DNA of 64,000 nucleotides, from assembly GCF_004307995.1 (NCBI RefSeq), contig NZ_SIRE01000027.1, forward strand, positions 62,001-126,000, read 5' to 3'. Below the pieces are notes generated by a model. The model searched no databases and was not told where the DNA came from. It worked only from the letters and a program-made list of their open reading frames with translations. A program made the translations under genes and the position numbers. The DNA is from Paenibacillus thalictri (GTDB lineage Bacteria; Bacillota; Bacilli; Paenibacillales; NBRC-103111). Below, one piece after another: positions 25,943 through 34,317 of this stretch (the first letter of the stretch is position 1; every line of letters begins with the position of its first letter).

Positions 25943-26034
25943 AGGGCTGTCTCCTGCGTTGAATATGAGCTGCCTCCCGGCCTGGCCAGAGGAGTGCAGC
26001 CGTATCCAAAACGCCGGAACAGCCCTGTTTTTTT
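25943..26034. terminator. bidirectional terminator between convergent genes
   Basis: Outer arms AGGGCTGT and ACAGCCCT are flanked by A-run and T-run. An inner hairpin GCTGC-CTCC/GGAG-T-GCAGC fills the loop. It can end transcripts from both the small protein gene and the RNase H gene. Confidence 0.75.
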
Positions 26035-26043
26035 GCGGAATGG

Positions 26044-26730
26044 TTATTTCCGCCCGTAGTCGGCTTTGATTTCGCCCCACTTCTTGGTCTCCCACTTGAG
26101 CACCTTGTTCGGGTAGCTGTTGCTCTTGAGCCATTGGACGGCCCGGTCGACCAGCGTCCAGATTTGCTCGGTGGAGGCGTCGCGTACGAGGTTGCTCGCT
26201 ACCGCTTTGTTGCGCACCCAGCTGAGCGCCGTTCTGGAGTCGCTGTACACGGTCATGCTGCTGCCCTTCTTCTTCAGATACGCCAGCGCATGCACGATGG
26301 CGAGAAACTCGCCCATGTTGTTTGTGCCCTTGGGAATCGGCTCATGGAAAAAAATCACTTCTCCCGTTCGCGTACTGACCCCCTTGTATTCGACAATGCC
26401 GGGGTTGCCGGAGCAGCCGACGTCGACGGAAATGCTGTCGTAGTCGACTTCCTCGGGTTCGCTCCCCGCTTGCGAGGAACGCGTGCGGCCGGCGCCGTAG
26501 GATCCCGCCGTCTTGCTTCCGCCGCCGCTTGCTGCGCTCTGCGCTTTGCTTGCCGCGGCGAAAGTCGCCTTCCAGCCTTTGGCGTAGGCCGCCTTCGCTT
26601 CCGCTTCGCTCTCGAACGCTTTAAATTTTGCCTGCGGATAACCGTTCGTTTGCGCTTGGCATTCCGCCCATGTCGTGTAAACGCCGGGCTGCTTGCCTAC
26701 CCAGACGACGTAATATTTCGATTTGGCCAC
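26044..26730 (-). CDS. RNase H family protein with viroplasmin-like N-terminal domain
   Basis: Protein of 228 residues. Residues 1-50 match the caulimovirus viroplasmin-type RNA/DNA hybrid binding domain (KYYVVWVGKQPGVYTTW). A Ser/Gly-rich linker follows, then an RNase H domain with catalytic acids visible in SVDVGCSGNPG (D), NNMGEFLAI (E), VYSDSRTALSW (D) and the terminal KADYG (D). It would cut the RNA strand of RNA:DNA hybrids. GTG at 26730 is preferred because family members begin MAKxKYYVVW; a TTG at 26742 sits only 2 bases from the AAGGAA site. It follows recQ by 24 bases, so the two are probably cotranscribed. Confidence 0.9.
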   Translation of the reverse strand: MAKSKYYVVWVGKQPGVYTTWAECQAQTNGYPQAKFKAFESEAEAKAAYAKGWKATFAAASKAQSAASGGGSKTAGSYGAGRTRSSQAGSEPEEVDYDSISVDVGCSGNPGIVEYKGVSTRTGEVIFFHEPIPKGTNNMGEFLAIVHALAYLKKKGSSMTVYSDSRTALSWVRNKAVASNLVRDASTEQIWTLVDRAVQWLKSNSYPNKVLKWETKKWGEIKADYGRK

Positions 26731-26754
26731 GGATTTGTTCAACTTCCTTTCTGT

Positions 26755-28542
26755 TTACCGTGCATTCGCCTGCTTGAAGAAGTCGATCAGCACCGCGCCG
26801 TATTTCATAAACTTCGCTTCGCCGATCCCTTTGATCTTCAACATCGCCGCCGGATTCGTCGGACGCACCTCAGCCAGCTCGCGCAGCGTGCTGTCGGAGA
26901 AGACGACGTATGGCGGCACCTTGTCGCGGCGGGCGATGTCCATCCGCAGCTGCCGCAGCTCCTCGAACAGCCCGTCCGGCGCGGCCGGACGTTCTTCCTC
27001 GCGGCGCACCCGCTGCACGACCTTCGCTTCGCCGGTCAGCACTTCCAGCGCCGCCGGAGTCAGCTTAAGCACCGGATACTGGCCGTCGGTCAGCGACAGG
27101 TAACCTTCGGCCGCCAGCATGTTAATCATGTCGGCGATGTCTTTTTCCGTAAGCTTTTTCAGCAGCCCGTAGGTAGGTAAGCTGTCGAAGCCGAGCTCCA
27201 GTACCCGCTTGTTACGCGATCCCTTAAGCACCGAGGCAACCGTCGTGACCCCAAACCGCTCCCGCATCCGCTTGACGCACGAAAAAATCATCTGCGCCGT
27301 CACCGTAATGTCGGTCATCTCGGTATCGCCGCTGCAGTTGCCGCATTTGCCGCATTCTTCCTCGGACATATCGCCGAAGTAACGGACGATATATTTTTGC
27401 AGGCACATCGTTGTATGGCAGTAGTCGATCATTGAGCGCAGCTTGCGCTGTTCGTGCGTTTTGCGTTCGGGATCCATCACGGACTGTTCGATCAGAAACT
27501 TCTGGATATGAATATCCTGGGGGCTGAACAGCAGGATGCAGTCGCTTGGCTCGCCGTCGCGTCCGGCGCGGCCCGCTTCCTGGTAATACGCCTCCATGTT
27601 TTTCGGCATATTGTAATGGATGACATAACGCACGTTCGACTTGTCTATGCCCATGCCAAACGCATTGCTCGCCACCATCACCTGCACCTCGTCGTACAGG
27701 AACGCGTCTTGGCTCTCTTTGCGCTCCTTGTCGGTCATGCCCGCATGGTAACGGCCGACGGCCACGCGTTTCTTCAGCAGCGCTTCGTACAGCGCGTCGA
27801 CTTCCTTGCGGGTGGCGGCATAAATGATGCCGCTCTCGCCTTTGCGCGCGCCGATGTAGCCGCCCACGAAGTCGCGTTTGTTCTCGCCTTTGACGATGCC
27901 AAACGTCAGATTGGCCCGGCCAAAGCCGGTCATAAACTGGTTTGGTTCCTGCAGGCGAAGCAGTTCGACGATGTCGCGGCTGACCTCCGGCGTCGCCGTC
28001 GCAGTAAAGGCGGCCACAATCGGCCGCTGCGGCATCTGTGCGATAAAGCCGTGAATCGCGCGGTAGCTCTGGCGAAAATCGTGGCCCCACTGCGATACGC
28101 AGTGCGCCTCGTCGATCGCCACCAGCGGCACGTCCAGCGTGTTGATCAGCTCCTGAAACCGCTCCGTCTCCAGGCGTTCGGGAGCAATGTACAGCAGCTT
28201 GTATTCGCCTTTGGCCGCCTTGCGGATGCGTGTCTCGGCTTGCGCATAAGTCAACGAGCTGTTGATAAAAGCCGCGGAAATACCGTAGCTGTCCAGACCG
28301 TCCACCTGATCTTTCATCAGCGAGATCAGCGGCGATATGACGATCGTCGTGCCGGAGAACAGCAGCGCGGGAATTTGGAAGCAGATCGACTTCCCGCCGC
28401 CCGTCGGCATAATGCCCAGCGTATCCTGCCCGCTGATGATGCTGCGGATGATGTTTTTCTGCCCCTCCCTGAAGGCCGGGTAGCCAAAATATTGCTGCAG
28501 CAGCGCTTCCGCCCGCGTCAAGCTTACTTGCTCCAAACCCAC
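26755..28542 (-). CDS. recQ: ATP-dependent DNA helicase RecQ
   Basis: Protein of 595 residues, the usual length for full RecQ. Motifs are Walker A GIMPTGGGKS, DEAH in AIDEAHCVSQWGHDFR, the aromatic-rich loop, helicase motif VI RAGRDG, the zinc-binding cysteines around CGKCGNC, a winged-helix RQC domain and a C-terminal HRDC domain (FEELRQLRMDIARRDKVPPY). GTG at 28542 has AAGGAAGGA 7 bases upstream; the ATG at 28563 has no site. It unwinds recombination and fork intermediates in the cytosol. It lies between the glycosyltransferase gene upstream and RNase H downstream. Confidence 0.97.
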   Translation of the reverse strand: MGLEQVSLTRAEALLQQYFGYPAFREGQKNIIRSIISGQDTLGIMPTGGGKSICFQIPALLFSGTTIVISPLISLMKDQVDGLDSYGISAAFINSSLTYAQAETRIRKAAKGEYKLLYIAPERLETERFQELINTLDVPLVAIDEAHCVSQWGHDFRQSYRAIHGFIAQMPQRPIVAAFTATATPEVSRDIVELLRLQEPNQFMTGFGRANLTFGIVKGENKRDFVGGYIGARKGESGIIYAATRKEVDALYEALLKKRVAVGRYHAGMTDKERKESQDAFLYDEVQVMVASNAFGMGIDKSNVRYVIHYNMPKNMEAYYQEAGRAGRDGEPSDCILLFSPQDIHIQKFLIEQSVMDPERKTHEQRKLRSMIDYCHTTMCLQKYIVRYFGDMSEEECGKCGNCSGDTEMTDITVTAQMIFSCVKRMRERFGVTTVASVLKGSRNKRVLELGFDSLPTYGLLKKLTEKDIADMINMLAAEGYLSLTDGQYPVLKLTPAALEVLTGEAKVVQRVRREEERPAAPDGLFEELRQLRMDIARRDKVPPYVVFSDSTLRELAEVRPTNPAAMLKIKGIGEAKFMKYGAVLIDFFKQANAR

Positions 28543-28570
28543 CGTGTGTTCCTTCCTTTCCATGCTATGG

Positions 28571-29404
28571 TTAATTATTATTATCTTGCTTGTCCGCTTG
28601 GACGCGGCGCGACACGATCGGCTGGCCGTCCCATAATAGCTGGGTCTCCGCTCTGCGGTTTTGCATATCCGGTTCTTCGAGCAGCAGGAAGAAATTTTTG
28701 GTCGGCAGCTCCCCCAGCCCATGCTTGGCGGACAGCTTATCCAGGTACGGCCGCATGTTCTCGTGGTTGCCGGACATGTTGTCGCCCATCCCGGAGAAAG
28801 CGTAGAGCGCGCTGGCGACCGGCACTCTTTTGACCCGAAACCGCTCGACCGTCCGCAAATAAAAATCCCAATCCCAGTAATGGAACATCTCCGTATCAAA
28901 CGGCCCCAACGTGTCGTGAAGCACTCTGCGATACAAGCAGCCTGACGAGAAAAACGTGGAAAACTTCCGCATCCCTTCCACATCGTGCTCATAAGCGAAG
29001 GTAAACCGTTTGGTCGGCCGCCGCATGCCATCTTCGATCACATAGTCGAAAATCTCCACATCGGAGTAAACGAGGTCGCTGTCCGCGAGCTCCGCGATCA
29101 TCCGCTCCAGGTGACCCGGCAGCAGCAGATCGTCGTCGTCACACAGCATAATCAGATCGCCCGTTACTTCCTGCAAGCCGCGATTGCGGGCAAACACATG
29201 TTTTTGGTTGCCCTCCTGGTTAACGACCTTGATATTTAATTCAGGGTATAACTCGGCTGTAAAATCTACCGGCTCCCCGTTGTCATTCACAATGATGATT
29301 TCCATATGCCGGTACGTCTGCCGCGACAACGCCTCCAGCAGCTCGCACAAAATATCCGGCCGGTTATAGGTCGGAATGATGACCGAAACAAGCGGTCGCT
29401 CCAT
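28571..29404 (-). CDS. glycosyltransferase family 2
   Basis: Protein of 277 residues with a GT-A fold. The start SVIIPTYNRPDILCELLEAL binds the nucleotide, and LIMLCDDDDLLLPGH carries the metal-binding acidic motif. VYSDVEIFDY and FHYWDWDFYLR complete the acceptor region. ATG at 29404 has GGGAGATGAG upstream; the longer frame lacks a site. There are no membrane segments, so it is a soluble or peripheral enzyme. Donor and acceptor cannot be told. It is 28 bases upstream of recQ on the same strand, so they may be cotranscribed. Confidence 0.9.
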   Translation of the reverse strand: MERPLVSVIIPTYNRPDILCELLEALSRQTYRHMEIIIVNDNGEPVDFTAELYPELNIKVVNQEGNQKHVFARNRGLQEVTGDLIMLCDDDDLLLPGHLERMIAELADSDLVYSDVEIFDYVIEDGMRRPTKRFTFAYEHDVEGMRKFSTFFSSGCLYRRVLHDTLGPFDTEMFHYWDWDFYLRTVERFRVKRVPVASALYAFSGMGDNMSGNHENMRPYLDKLSAKHGLGELPTKNFFLLLEEPDMQNRRAETQLLWDGQPIVSRRVQADKQDNNN

Positions 29405-29647
29405 AAGCTCATCTCCCGCAACTTCGTCGTTCCCTGTTTGATGCAGGGCGCGATTTTTATGGATTCTATTATAGCACAATTTCAGACCGCCTTCGCAGCT
29501 TCGATAGAACGAATTCCGCCCGACTGCACCAACATGGTTTCCCGGCACACGCGATTCTTGTCGATTATTAGACCGCTCTCTCTAGTGGCGGAAGCCCGGA
29601 TATGCTAAGATGAAATTAGGCGGATTTTGCGAAATGGGGATGAATGG

Positions 29648-30652
29648 ATGGATTATTTCAAGCAATTTTTTTCCAATTTGACGGTGAGGCGCTTCTTCAT
29701 CATCTTACTGATCTGCGTTCTGTTGATTACGATAAGAGATATGCTGAATTTGGTGCTTTTAACCTTCTTAATTGCTTATGTCATGAACAGTATGCAGCAG
29801 GCAGTATCCCGGAAGACGAGCAAATTTCTGGTCATTAACAGCAAGATTATCATTGTCGTTTTATATTTGGCGCTGGTCTCGGTTGTCGTTCTGGCCCTCG
29901 TCCATTATTTGCCGAAGCTGCTCGTTCAGCTTATACAGCTCAAAAACGTGATGATCAGCTTGACGACCATGCCGATGCCGGAAGATGAATTTTTGCGTTA
30001 TATCTACCGTACGCTGAAAGAATTGAACCTGCAAAACTACGTCAAACAAGGGTTTGAATATATTTTGCGGGCCAGCAATTGGGGAACGACCTTCGTCATG
30101 TCGCTCATTTTGAGCTTTGTGTTTATTCTCGAGAAAAACCGCATCGTCTCTTTTACCTCAAGGCTCAAACAAAGCAAAATTTCGTGGCTGTATGATGAGC
30201 TGGAGTATTTCGGGAGAAAGTTCCTCTTGTCCTTCGGTAAAGTCATCGAAGCGCAAATTTTGATAGCGCTGTGCAACACAGTGCTGACTACGATTGGCCT
30301 GTGGATTCTCGGGTTCAACTATTTGTTTGCGCTGGCGATTATCGTCTTCCTGCTGAGCTTGGTCCCGGTGGCGGGATTCCTCATTTCGCTCATTCCGCTT
30401 TGCATCATCGGTTACAATATCGACGGCATCACGATGGTTATCTATGTGGTCATTATGATCGCCGTGCTTCATTTCATCGAAGGTTACTTCCTGAATCCAA
30501 AGCTCATGTCCTCCAAAATGAACCTTCCGATGTTTTACACGTTCCTTGTGCTTCTTTTCTCCGAGCATTATTTGGGGGTATGGGGCCTGATTGTGGGTAT
30601 CCCGATTTTTATCTTTTTGCTGGATATTTTGGATGTGGATACGTCGAGTTGA
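29648..30652 (+). CDS. AI-2E (YueF/PerM) family transporter
   Basis: Protein of 334 residues with about eight membrane segments in the typical AI-2E family layout: paired N-terminal helices, a central amphipathic region, and a C-terminal bundle with LLSLVPVAGFLISLIPLCII and a GVWGLIVGIPIFIF ending. Family members have been linked to autoinducer-2 export or Na+/H+ exchange; the substrate here is unknown. ATG at 29648 has GGGG 8 bases upstream and gives the family-like start MDYFKQFF. A fragment resembling its C-terminal end is found at 36.5 kb. Confidence 0.9.
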   Translation: MDYFKQFFSNLTVRRFFIILLICVLLITIRDMLNLVLLTFLIAYVMNSMQQAVSRKTSKFLVINSKIIIVVLYLALVSVVVLALVHYLPKLLVQLIQLKNVMISLTTMPMPEDEFLRYIYRTLKELNLQNYVKQGFEYILRASNWGTTFVMSLILSFVFILEKNRIVSFTSRLKQSKISWLYDELEYFGRKFLLSFGKVIEAQILIALCNTVLTTIGLWILGFNYLFALAIIVFLLSLVPVAGFLISLIPLCIIGYNIDGITMVIYVVIMIAVLHFIEGYFLNPKLMSSKMNLPMFYTFLVLLFSEHYLGVWGLIVGIPIFIFLLDILDVDTSS

Positions 30653-30655
30653 AGA

Positions 30656-30686
30656 AACGCCGGCCCGGGTTGGGTCGGCGTTTTTT
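30656..30686 (+). terminator. intrinsic terminator after the AI-2E gene
   Basis: AACGCCG-x-CCC pairs with GGG-x-CGGCGTT, followed by six T, starting 3 bases after the stop. Confidence 0.9.
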
Positions 30687-30939
30687 AGTGGTCGGTTGTG
30701 GTACAAAGTACTGGACTAAAACATCTTTGCTGCCCAAAGTTGCTAGAATCCATATGAAAGAAACTTAGTGAGTATAGAACCAATTTAGACTAGCACTGCT
30801 AAGCTACAATCCTCGACTGAGTGACGAACACTCAATCAAAGTTGACAATTACAACGCACAATTTGTATTGGATGCCAAGCTTGCCAGTCTTTTAATAAAT
30901 CATCGAAAATTACTAAGCCACTTTCCGTCTTATTATCCA

Positions 30940-31530
30940 TTATTTCCATTCATTAACATCTTTTAAACCAACTACTCCTTTATCTAGCACCGCTGTGTAA
31001 ACCCATTTAAATTCTTTTGTTTCCGAATCAGTTCTGTTCGGGTATGTTATAGAAATTTTTTCTTCAACATAAATTTGATACTCATTGCTTTTTTTATCTA
31101 TTTTTATATCTTTAATAGTATATTCAATTAACTCTTCTTTGATTTTTTTCACATTTAAATTGGAGATAAGCTGTTTCTGAGAATTGTATAAATTACTTTC
31201 TGAAATTAAAGAAGGTTCCACTAGTGAAAAATCATTATTATTTATTGCATCAATCAATGTTTGTTCATAATTTTGAATTAACAATTCTAGATAAAACGTA
31301 TCCGCTTTCGCACTTCCTTGTTCTAACAGCTCCTCCTTGGAAGGAACTAGATTAGGCAAAGAAGCGGGGGCAGGCGTAGGAGTAGCGGCGGGAGTCTGAG
31401 TATCTAAATTACTTTTTATTTTAGCATTCTGTGGATTTTCAGCGCGCTCTGAAGTAGATGGTTTTAGGAAACTACAAGCTGAAAGTAAAAGTAGTACTAT
31501 TATAAAAGAATAAAATAATATTTTTTTCAT
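30940..31530 (-). CDS. lipoprotein with TcaA/NTF2-like domain, candidate immunity protein
   Basis: Protein of 196 residues. ATG at 31530 has AAGGAG 9 bases upstream. The signal peptide ends in lipobox LLSAC, so it is lipid-anchored on the outer membrane face. After a Thr/Pro/Ala linker, residues about 80-196 resemble the NTF2-like domain of TcaA-type proteins (LLIQNYEQTLIDAINNNDF; YTIKDIKIDKKSNEYQIYVE). It is AT-rich compared with the chromosome and lies directly downstream of the lysozyme-like RHS tip, the place where polymorphic-toxin immunity genes sit. An outer-surface lipoprotein would suit protection against a wall-degrading toxin. This role is inference. Confidence 0.65.
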   Translation of the reverse strand: MKKILFYSFIIVLLLLSACSFLKPSTSERAENPQNAKIKSNLDTQTPAATPTPAPASLPNLVPSKEELLEQGSAKADTFYLELLIQNYEQTLIDAINNNDFSLVEPSLISESNLYNSQKQLISNLNVKKIKEELIEYTIKDIKIDKKSNEYQIYVEEKISITYPNRTDSETKEFKWVYTAVLDKGVVGLKDVNEWK

Positions 31531-31599
31531 AGATCTATACTCCTTAAAAAATATCAGAATAAAATTGTTTGTTCCAAAAAGCACCAGATGGATATTTTC

Positions 31600-31626
31600 C
31601 CCTCCAACTTACATTAAGTTGGAGGG
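31600..31626. other. perfect hairpin between RHS tip and lipoprotein gene
   Basis: CCCTCCAACTT and AAGTTGGAGGG are perfect 11-bp arms with a 5-base loop, between the stop of the RHS tip and the lipoprotein ribosome binding site. No T-run follows in either direction, so it may be an RNA-processing or stability hairpin rather than a terminator. Confidence 0.6.
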
Positions 31627-31650
31627 CCACACATTTTATTCCGACTGTAT

Positions 31651-33120
31651 CTAATTTCGTTCTTTTGAAAGCATCTTTAGAGCTTCATTTGGTTCGTCAA
31701 CATTCAATCTTTGCCATACTGATGCTTGAACTGCTGCAGAATTCCCACCAAAATACTTCAGATTGTTCTTAGAACCACTTCCGCTTTCTGCATAAATTGT
31801 TCTTATAATTTCTTCTTCACTTGCGCTTTTAATATCTAAGCCACTTAATGCATTTATAATGACATTCGCCCCTCCAGTAGCACCATGTTGAACTGATCTT
31901 GACCAAATAACATTTTTCAATGCGAAACTATGTTGATCTACATCAAATCCAATATCGTTCTTTAATTTACTTATAGTCTTATCATAATACTGCTCTTTCG
32001 TATAATCGTGTTGCAATTGTAAAAATACGTTACTATTTTCATTTGCTATTTCCTTCCATGTACTATTGAACTTCTCGCCATATTTATTTCCATCTTTTTC
32101 GTAAGCAGAAAGTAATCTTGCATAATAGTCATCATCCTTATCCTTCAGCCACTTAGTAAACGATAATGGGACATTAAATGTACTTGCAAATTGATAGGCA
32201 CCATAAGAGGCACCACCTAGATCCCCATTCCCGTTCGAGACTGTCCCTGGCTTCCCATTAGATTCATACTTTTTAGATAATATCCCTAACTGTGAATTAT
32301 TACCCGTCCCCTCAGAACCATTAAATGATTGATTACTACTGGTTTCTTTCGAAGAAATCCCATTACTAGGACTCGGGTCTATGCTTGGCACAGCTCGATA
32401 CAAATCTGCAATTCGTTTTAGATCGTCCGCACCTGTTACAGTAGGATCCTCTGAAGCTGTTTTTATAGTAACGTTGACAGTCCCAGAATCTACAGATCAT
32501 GTAATCTGGTTGGCAGAGGAATCTTTACCCGATGCGTTTGCAGTCGTCGCTACGTCTCTGACCGAAACTTGTAGTTTATTATCATTTGATATTCTAAACA
32601 TGGTTCCATCACTTGCTACGCCTTGCCCGTGTACCATGTCATTCAAATTGTAAGTCACGATCTGATTGCCTAGAGCAAGTGTCGCCGTTCTCGTGTTCTC
32701 ATTCCACTGTACAGATCCACCCAGTCCTTTGGCTATATCTGTCAAATTACCCGTAGATACTCCATTCTCCACTCGGGCATTTCCAATCTGTTCCCCTCCC
32801 ACTGTAATATTCGCTGGAGTGGAATACCAATCTGGATATAGCGCATGTAAAACTTCATCTTTGCTATACACACTTCCATTCTCGTCCTTATACCAACCCT
32901 TATTCTCTATTTCATTTTGAGCCCATATTGCATTACCATCATCGCCTTTCGCCATTTCTCTTAACGCATCTTCATACTCTTGACTATAAGTCGCCGTCGC
33001 CGCAGAATGTCCACTTGGATCAACAAACATAATTGGATTATTCGTCACATACGTATATAGATTCAAGCTGAGTGGATTAGAATCCTCGCCCCAATAGCTA
33101 TCTTCGGAAATAAATCTTCC
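31651..33120 (-). pseudogene. C-terminal part of truncated RHS gene with VgrG3-like lysozyme tip
   Basis: This is the downstream piece of the second RHS copy, cut off at 33120 by the IS element. It begins with the RHS core end GRFISEDSYWGED and a DPSGHS closing motif. A stretch with a stalk-like fold follows (GGSVQWNENTRTATLALGNQ). An in-frame TGA at 32499-32497 interrupts it; the frame continues unchanged through 31651. The end, GILSKKYESNGKPGTVSNGNGDLGG then SYGAYQFAST, matches the lysozyme-like C-terminal domain of VgrG3-type effectors, which cleaves peptidoglycan glycan strands. The tip differs completely from that of the intact RHS gene at 37-47 kb. It may still be made from an internal start, but as part of a toxin it is broken. 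Confidence 0.8.
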
Positions 33121-33200
33121 TGGATCGGCTACACTAAGTTGGACAATAAAAATGAGGGCTTGTAGAATAAACCTATCATTCAAAGGAGCGGATCTCTACA

Positions 33201-33485
33201 ATGCCAAAACAACAACGATGTACCTTTACAGCAGAATTCAAAAAACAAATGGTGGAACTCTATGAAAACGGAAAATCCAGAGCAGCAATTGTAGAGGAAT
33301 ATGACCTCACAGCCTCCGCTCTAGATCGCTGGATCAAACAGGCCCAATCGACGGGCTCCTTCAAGGAGAAGGACAATCGCTCTTCCGAAGACAATGAGCT
33401 GGTTGCCTTACGAAAAGAGAACCAGCGTCTGAAAATGGAGGTGGATATTTTAAAGCAAGCCGCGCTGATCATGGGACGAAAGTAG
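33201..33485 (+). CDS. IS3-family transposase OrfA
   Basis: Protein of 94 residues with a helix-turn-helix (FTAEFKKQMVELYENGKSRA through YDLTASALDRWI) and a C-terminal coiled coil (LRKENQRLKMEVDILKQAAL). It is the DNA-binding half of the transposase. AAAGGAG lies upstream. In the family a -1 frameshift near the end (here around CGAAAG) fuses it to OrfB. Confidence 0.92.
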   Translation: MPKQQRCTFTAEFKKQMVELYENGKSRAAIVEEYDLTASALDRWIKQAQSTGSFKEKDNRSSEDNELVALRKENQRLKMEVDILKQAALIMGRK

Positions 33486-34299
33486 CTATCATCCAGAACA
33501 ACCGTGATAAATACTCGGTATCAGCAATGTGCGACGTCCTGCAAATCGCAAGAAGTACGTTTTACTATGAAGCGAAGGAACAAGCGAATGAAGACGATGT
33601 CACGGAAGCGATTACGGACATTTTCCATAAGAATCGAAAAGCTTACGGTACGCGCAAGATCAAAGTCAAGCTCCAGGAACGTGGTTTCGTCGTCTCCAGG
33701 CGTCGAATTGGTCGGATCACGAAAGAGCAAGGGCGCAATATAAACCTCTTAAGGTCGCGTGTAATGAAGCGTCTACAGCCAATACACTGAGTCGCCAATT
33801 CGATCAGACCGAGGCTAAACGATTCGTTGTCAGCGATCTAACGTATGTGAAGGTTCAAAATCGTTGGCATTACATTTGTGTACTTATCGACCTGTTCAAT
33901 CGAGAGATCATCGGCCATAGTGTAGGTCCTCATAAGGATGCTGCGTTGGTTTCTCGTGCCTTTGCGACGGTTCAGGGTGATTTATCTCAGATTCAATGCT
34001 TCCATACCGACCGCGGCAGCGAGTTTAAAAATCAAAAGATGGATGAGCTTTTGGAGACATTTGAAATTGGCCGATCCCTAAGCGCGAAAGGCTGCCCTTA
34101 CGATAACGCTGTGGCCGAGGCGACCTACAAGATTATGAAAACGGAGTTTGTGAATCAGATGAATTTCCAGAGTCTTCGTCATCTGGAACTGGAATTATAC
34201 GATTATGTGAACTGGTTTAACAAGCATCGGATTCATGGATCACTAGGATACATGACACCTGTTCAGTATCGCCATGCAGCCCTTAAAAAAGTTGTCTGA
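33482..34299 (+). pseudogene. IS3-family transposase OrfB with out-of-frame deletion
   Basis: The DDE integrase half. The first part (to about 33735) has the HTH_21-type segment RKAYGTRKIKVKLQERGF. The catalytic part is in another frame and shows VVSDLTYV (D), FHTDRGSEF (D) and NAVAEATYKI (E). The frame break falls at EQG/QYKP near 33735, where related transposases have about eight more residues (a LVSKYTVA-like stretch). A deletion that also shifts frame explains this. The element is probably not self-mobile now. Confidence 0.85.
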
Positions 34300-34317
34300 T
34301 TTACTGTTGACAATCCA

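Larger units (their letters stand above)
33121..34317 (+). mobile_element. IS3-family insertion sequence with TCC target duplication
   Basis: The element is 1197 bp. Its ends are imperfect inverted repeats of about 26 bp beginning TGGAT-G-C-ACA-TAA and sharing GACAA inside. It is flanked by direct 3-bp TCC at 33118-33120 and 34318-34320. Removing it plus one TCC restores the RHS coding sequence across YTG/RF, as in the intact copy. It carries orfA and a damaged orfB, typical of IS3-family elements of the IS150 kind. Confidence 0.9.
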
